9,012 nucleotides of DNA from DAOTVY01 sp041082245. GTDB taxonomy: Bacteria; Chloroflexota; Chloroflexia; DTKN01. The stretch lies in NCBI GenBank assembly GCA_041082245.1, contig JBDOIE010000138.1:1-9012 (forward strand), given 5' to 3'. The notes beneath the pieces were generated by a model that was not told where the DNA came from, did not search any database, and saw nothing but the letters and a program-made list of their open reading frames with translations. The position numbers were made by a program, and so were the translations under genes. Of this stretch, positions 6,601 to 9,012 are shown piece after piece (within the stretch, counting starts at the first letter, position 1; every line of letters begins with the position of its first letter).

Positions 6601-7817
6601 ACGGCAACTCGGACGAGTTGAACTCGATCCTCGCCGCCATAGAGGCCGCGGCCGGCGAGCCCGTTCCGTTCCGCCTGAACGACGACGAAGTGATCGACGG
6701 CGATGACAACAACGGCTATCCCTGGGGCGTGACCTGGCACACCTTCCTCACGGAGACCGTCTTCAGCACCGGGATTGGGGTCAATGTGACCGCGACCGCA
6801 TCCTGGAGCGAGGTTTCCCTGATGGACCGCAACCGGGAGGCCCTCACGCCCGACGATGGAGCGTGGATCGTGGCCACAGGAGACCTGGACCCCGGGGAGA
6901 CGTGTGGCCCCTACGGATGCCGACCGAATCGCACCTACAACGAGGATGCCACCGGGGACTGCTTCGAGGATCACGACCTGGCCTATGTCTACCCCCTGAC
7001 GGGCACGATCCCTGTGCCGCTCGCCGCGGTCTATCAACTGTCGGGAGGCGGGCGCATCGCGCTCTGGGGCGACTCGAACGACACCTTCTCAACCTACGGC
7101 TACACGGCCGGCGATCACAAGCAGAACGAGCTGCTGAACCTCGAGCTCGTGATGTGGTTGCTCGGCGACCCGCTTCAGCCGTGGACCGTTGCCCAGGCCC
7201 GCACGGACGCCGACAGCGATGACGAACCGGACTTCCGGGGCCGGCTGGTCTGGGTGGAGGGCACGGTCACTGCCGCGTTCGGCGAGTTCTTCGACGTGCT
7301 GTACGTCCAGGACCAGACGGGTGGGATCACGGTCTACGCTCCCGCCGGGGATATCGAGGGTTCCTTCGAGCGCGGTACCATCGTGCGCGTGGTCGCCACG
7401 GTCGACGTGTACCAGCGGGACACGGAGCTTCAGTTCACCGAAGCGGAGCAGATCCGAGTCTTGGGCCACGGGACTGTCCCGGACCCGAGGATCCTCTCCA
7501 CGGGGGACGCCGCACGCGAAGAGAGCGAAGGGTGGCTCCTGCAGACCGAGGGCCTGGTCACGCGCTGGGTGGACCGCAATTCCTTCACGATCGACGACGG
7601 AACCGGCCCCTGCCGCGTCTTCCTGGACGGCTACAACGATGACCCTGAGGATCCAACGTTTGCCTCCATCCGTCCAGGGGACTGGGTGCGTGTGATCGGG
7701 CTCGGCTCGGAGGACCTGTCGGGCCAGCGCATCCGCGTGCGTACCGAGAGCGATATCGTGCCCCTGCGGCGGGGTTCGGCGATCTTCCTGCCGCTCATCT
7801 TCCGCAGCCAGCCATAA
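3657..7817 (+). CDS. Secreted multidomain protein with a CehA/McbA-type PHP metallohydrolase domain
   Basis: The protein has 1386 residues. A signal peptide (1-25, SPase I site VEA) is followed by: an OB-like nuclease-associated module (about 38-235, with YILQD at 81-85); two Big_5-type Ig domains (about 240-339 and 342-447, each ending GNPMG-x-DY-x-WSF); a PHP domain (about 453-720); a beta-sandwich; a CARDB-like domain (about 784-882); an alpha/beta domain resembling GATase-1/DUF4350 (about 889-1171: VLIDAGH, then LWGDSNDTF); two more OB-like modules (about 1178-1275 with YVQD at 1216-1219, and 1278-1371); and a hydrophobic tail IFLPLIFRSQP. PHP metal ligands look complete: His461, His463, Asp468, Asp492, His493, Glu525, His533, His591, and Asp647/His649 in SDNADMH. 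It should therefore be an active extracellular phosphoesterase or related metallohydrolase. The substrate is unknown; the OB modules hint at nucleic acid or polysaccharide. No TM anchor is visible. The domain calls are from pattern reading. Confidence 0.9.
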   Translation: MARRMSLIVLVILLLGIVPLPRVEATRQPQATVRYPYLSIPEIQYTTDPGDGTYPSPYADQTVRTSGVVVAVYPHYYGGAYILQDPQGGPWSGIMVFDSCHQPQVGDALEMVARVQEYYGFTELVAIRAYTRTGTLPLPTPVVTDTAHLATSNPLWAERLEGVLVRVEWATVTHANLGYGEWGITDASGVEARVDDVADYSYVPALGDVLRAITGTLWYTFDNYKLEPRGDADIWLHDDVPPSVVSTVPSPGASNVSPYEPLQAVFSERIDPGTLDFTCSGPSGPVTGTVTYESGPRRATFTPHHFLSPYASYTATIAGTLEDLYGNPMGADYSWSFTTGPADTTPPLVAGVSPAPGSTGVSIYATVVVTFNEAMDPTSINEDTVLLFRAGQPVPGTVSYDPAARRATLVPVSLLQENALYQARVSGQVRDRAGNPMGFDYPWSFRTGPAPVFHCYHGDLHNHTSYSDGAGTPAEALATGRANGLDFMALTDHSYALDDAEWEATLAAVNAATVPGEFVAIRGAEWTQGSQGHINVYNTVRHPTRSDMGYAYGDYVPGLEDGATVIGFYTWLAQTGTVALDETGSFAQFNHPGWLNFNDWAYHPEVLHLMPLAEMGNGYGASYTWSEEQSIRALDYGWRVAPSDNADMHIAEWGAHPMRTGIWATALTKAGVMEALRARRTFASEDRNYELALRANGYWMGSEIPNVGTIAFQITGYDPDDTGTARVELVGDTGRVVLSTTLGSSFQWNPSLSIPPGVHYYYVRVTQADGDRIASAPVWTQGSEDVAITDFTIQPSIPTTATASLLSARVTNRGITDVHGILVSFAADGVVIGSALVDVARNQDAFAYVSWRPAHVGWTRLTVSLANVPAGDNPLDNEAEKYVEVTDQPVPLVLIDAGHKNNNAGSPMARLVADLSAHRYNVLFNLDEITPEDLASARLLIITDPGEDVEDLFTVTETRAIAGFVAAGGALWMAGEADYRNHGNSDELNSILAAIEAAAGEPVPFRLNDDEVIDGDDNNGYPWGVTWHTFLTETVFSTGIGVNVTATASWSEVSLMDRNREALTPDDGAWIVATGDLDPGETCGPYGCRPNRTYNEDATGDCFEDHDLAYVYPLTGTIPVPLAAVYQLSGGGRIALWGDSNDTFSTYGYTAGDHKQNELLNLELVMWLLGDPLQPWTVAQARTDADSDDEPDFRGRLVWVEGTVTAAFGEFFDVLYVQDQTGGITVYAPAGDIEGSFERGTIVRVVATVDVYQRDTELQFTEAEQIRVLGHGTVPDPRILSTGDAAREESEGWLLQTEGLVTRWVDRNSFTIDDGTGPCRVFLDGYNDDPEDPTFASIRPGDWVRVIGLGSEDLSGQRIRVRTESDIVPLRRGSAIFLPLIFRSQP
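7782..7814 (+). other. C-terminal tail IFLPLIFRSQP of the PHP protein
   Basis: The last 11 residues of the PHP protein: a short hydrophobic stretch LPLIF, an arginine, then three residues to the stop. It matches the tail of the convergent gene (IYLPLVLRRSE) in spacing to the stop codon and in nearly every position. It is too short to span a membrane and is neither LPXTG nor a PEP-CTERM signal. It is a candidate sorting or anchoring tag. Confidence 0.55.
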
Positions 7818-7831
7818 GTGTGGACACAAGA

Positions 7832-7862
7832 CGCAGGCGCCGGAGCGCTTCCGGCGCCTGCG
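7832..7862. terminator. Bidirectional hairpin terminator between convergent genes
   Basis: CGCAGGCGCCGG (7832-7843) pairs perfectly with CCGGCGCCTGCG (7851-7862): a 12-bp stem, extended by one A-T pair, with a very short loop. It lies 14 nt past the stop of the PHP gene and 66 nt past the stop of the minus-strand gene. Only the minus-strand reading is followed by a T-rich stretch (TCTTGTGT), so intrinsic termination looks better in that direction; on the plus strand it may act as an RNA end stabiliser or need Rho. The rest of 7818-7928 holds nothing else I can support. Confidence 0.7.
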
Positions 7863-7928
7863 GTCTGCGGGGAAAGTGCCCTTGCTGCGGGCGCGTGCGT
7901 CCTTCCAGGGGATGTGGGTGCGACGACC

Positions 7929-9011
7929 TCACTCAGACCGCCGCAGCACGAGCGGCAGGTAGATCCTGTAGCAGTAGAACTCGACCTGTACCTCGCTCCA
8001 CACACCGCCGCTCGCTGCCCGCACGCGCGCCGTCCCCGGCTGCGTCGCGCTGCGCAGCGTGGAGGTCACGACACCTTCAAGCGTCCAGCCGGTGTCGGGG
8101 GCGATTTCCCCAAGGGTCGTCGTGAAGGTTACCGGCGTACCGTCGGCCACCTGATGTCCGACGCGATCCCAGACACCAACGCGGATCGTTGCCGTGCTGA
8201 CCCCGTCCGCCACCAGACGCGGGGGAAAAGCCGTGACCAGAAGCGCTGCCGGTGGCCCTGGGACAAAATGCACGGAGGCTGTCGCGGAGACGGATCCCGC
8301 CACCGCCCATACGATGCCGGTGCCGAGCATCGTGCTGGACCGGAGGGTAGCCGTGGCCCATCCCCCAACTGTGAACCCCTCGATCGGCCACACGGCGCCT
8401 ATTGTGGCACCCCATTCTACCCGGGTGCCGTCGGCAACCGGGTTGCCGTGCCGATCCTCCACGCGCGAACGCAGGGTCGCGGTAGAAACGCCGTCGGCGA
8501 CGAGCACGTCCGGTTGCACCGTGAGCGAGAGCGCCGCCGGCGCAAGCGGCAAGAACCAGACCTGAGCACTTCCTGCCGCCGCGCCACTTTGCGCGAGGAT
8601 ATCAGAAGGTCCAGCGCGAACTCCGGACGTGAGGATACCCTCAACCATCCCTTCCCAGGTGGGCGCGACTGTCGGGGTCAGGACTACGGGGGACTCGGGG
8701 AACGGAGCCTGCCACAGGTACACCGTCCCCTCCCGCAGTACGAGCCGCGAAGGCCGGGGGTAAACGTCCTCTGCTCCGCTGGGGAGCGGCTCCATCTCGA
8801 GCGTAGGCACGGGCCGGATACGGAAAGCCCCCTGCAGGGGCGTCTCCTGAACCTCTTGCACGTGTAGGTGGACCTCGACGCCGGGCGGGATCCCAAGGAG
8901 CACCGTGCACGCCGGTAGCTCGGGTTCACCGGGACGGCCGCCAGGAGGGCACCCGGGCACCTGCAGCACGTCGTAGCCCAAGGGGTCATCCAGGGAACGT
9001 TCGAGCCGGTA
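7929..9011 (-). CDS. Secreted/surface protein: C25-propeptide-like N-part plus invasin-type Ig repeats (5' end missing)
   Basis: The frame is open to the right edge, so the start and any signal peptide lie outside; 360 residues are visible (numbered from the edge). Residues 8-111 resemble the propeptide of gingipain-type (C25) peptidases: GYDVLQVPG, PGEPELP, VLLGIPPGVEV, then EDVYP and PFPESPVVL. From about 112 the sequence turns into Ig-like repeats of the Big_1/invasin type: a partial one (112-158, ending SGAAAGSAQVWF), a full one (159-252, VADGVSTATLRSRVEDRHGN then VADGTRVEW) and another full one (253-345, VADGVSTATIRVGVWDR then VADGTPVTF). The tail IYLPLVLRRSE follows. No Cys-His protease domain is present in between. 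It is probably exported and surface-attached. It could be a non-catalytic adhesin or stalk, or a decayed protease. The TTG near 8981 is not a credible start because the same-frame sequence continues upstream. Confidence 0.8.
   Translation of the reverse strand, partial: YRLERSLDDPLGYDVLQVPGCPPGGRPGEPELPACTVLLGIPPGVEVHLHVQEVQETPLQGAFRIRPVPTLEMEPLPSGAEDVYPRPSRLVLREGTVYLWQAPFPESPVVLTPTVAPTWEGMVEGILTSGVRAGPSDILAQSGAAAGSAQVWFLPLAPAALSLTVQPDVLVADGVSTATLRSRVEDRHGNPVADGTRVEWGATIGAVWPIEGFTVGGWATATLRSSTMLGTGIVWAVAGSVSATASVHFVPGPPAALLVTAFPPRLVADGVSTATIRVGVWDRVGHQVADGTPVTFTTTLGEIAPDTGWTLEGVVTSTLRSATQPGTARVRAASGGVWSEVQVEFYCYRIYLPLVLRRSE
7932..7964 (-). other. C-terminal tail IYLPLVLRRSE of the Ig-repeat protein
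   Basis: The last 11 residues of the minus-strand protein. The pattern I-(F/Y)-LPL-(I/V)-(F/L)-R followed by three residues and the stop is shared with the PHP protein, although one tail follows an Ig repeat and the other an OB-like module. Confidence 0.55.
7977..8255 (-). repeat. Ig-like (Big_1/invasin type) repeat, C-terminal copy
   Basis: Residues 253-345 of the Ig-repeat protein. Shared landmarks with the copy before it: P-P-A-A-L, LVADGVSTATIR, V-x-D-R, VADGTPV, and a closing strand S-E-V-Q-V-E-F. The repeat unit is about 94 residues. Confidence 0.7.
8256..8537 (-). repeat. Ig-like (Big_1/invasin type) repeat, middle copy
   Basis: Residues 159-252 of the Ig-repeat protein. It begins A-P-A-A-L, then LVADGVSTATLRSRVEDRHGN, VADGTRVEW, and ends in A-S-V-H-F. 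ADGVSTAT and VADGT are identical in both full copies. Confidence 0.7.
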
Positions 9012-9012
9012 C

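Noticed and set aside
7818..8867. Plus-strand open frame of 349 codons antisense to the Ig-repeat gene
   Set aside because: It begins directly after the PHP stop, crosses the terminator hairpin, and has no ribosome binding site or motif; the minus-strand frame shows repeated Ig landmarks instead.
1..9012. tRNA or rRNA genes, CRISPR array, insertion sequence, phage attachment site
   Set aside because: By eye I found no cloverleaf, regularly spaced direct repeats, transposase motifs or terminal inverted repeats. A covariance-model scan was not possible here.

Overview
The window looks like chromosomal DNA from a GC-rich bacterium, most likely a member of the Chloroflexota. This rests on gene content and style, not on a database match: secreted multidomain proteins built from Ig-like and OB-like modules, C-termini of the form LPL(I/V)(F/L)R, frequent GTG starts with strong GGAGG ribosome binding sites, and a serine-palmitoyltransferase-like alpha-oxoamine synthase. 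The class within the phylum cannot be settled here. No mobile element, CRISPR array, tRNA or rRNA is visible.

Layout: (1) At the left edge, on the minus strand, is the 5' half of a PLP-dependent alpha-oxoamine synthase (1-543, cut by the window edge). (2) Positions 544-722 are a divergent promoter region with two well-formed sigma-70-type promoters whose -35 boxes are 4 bp apart. (3) A plus-strand run follows: a lipoprotein with an internally duplicated domain (723-1559), rimI (1568-2188), tsaD (2185-3270, overlapping rimI by 4 nt), a TIGR04076-type small protein (3338-3616), and a secreted 1386-residue protein with a PHP/CehA-type metallohydrolase domain (3657-7817). (4) A 12-bp perfect-stem hairpin (7832-7862) separates this run from (5) a convergent minus-strand gene (7929 to the right edge). 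That gene encodes a secreted or surface protein with a C25-protease-propeptide-like N-terminal part followed by invasin-type Ig repeats.

Functionally, tsaD and rimI form the housekeeping part: tRNA t6A synthesis and N-terminal acetylation, a common bacterial pairing. The rest is mostly envelope or extracellular. Two points deserve most attention. The two convergent secreted proteins share an almost identical short C-terminal tail although the domains before it differ, which suggests a C-terminal sorting or anchoring tag. In addition, the right-hand protein has what looks like a gingipain-type propeptide but no room for a protease domain before its Ig repeats.
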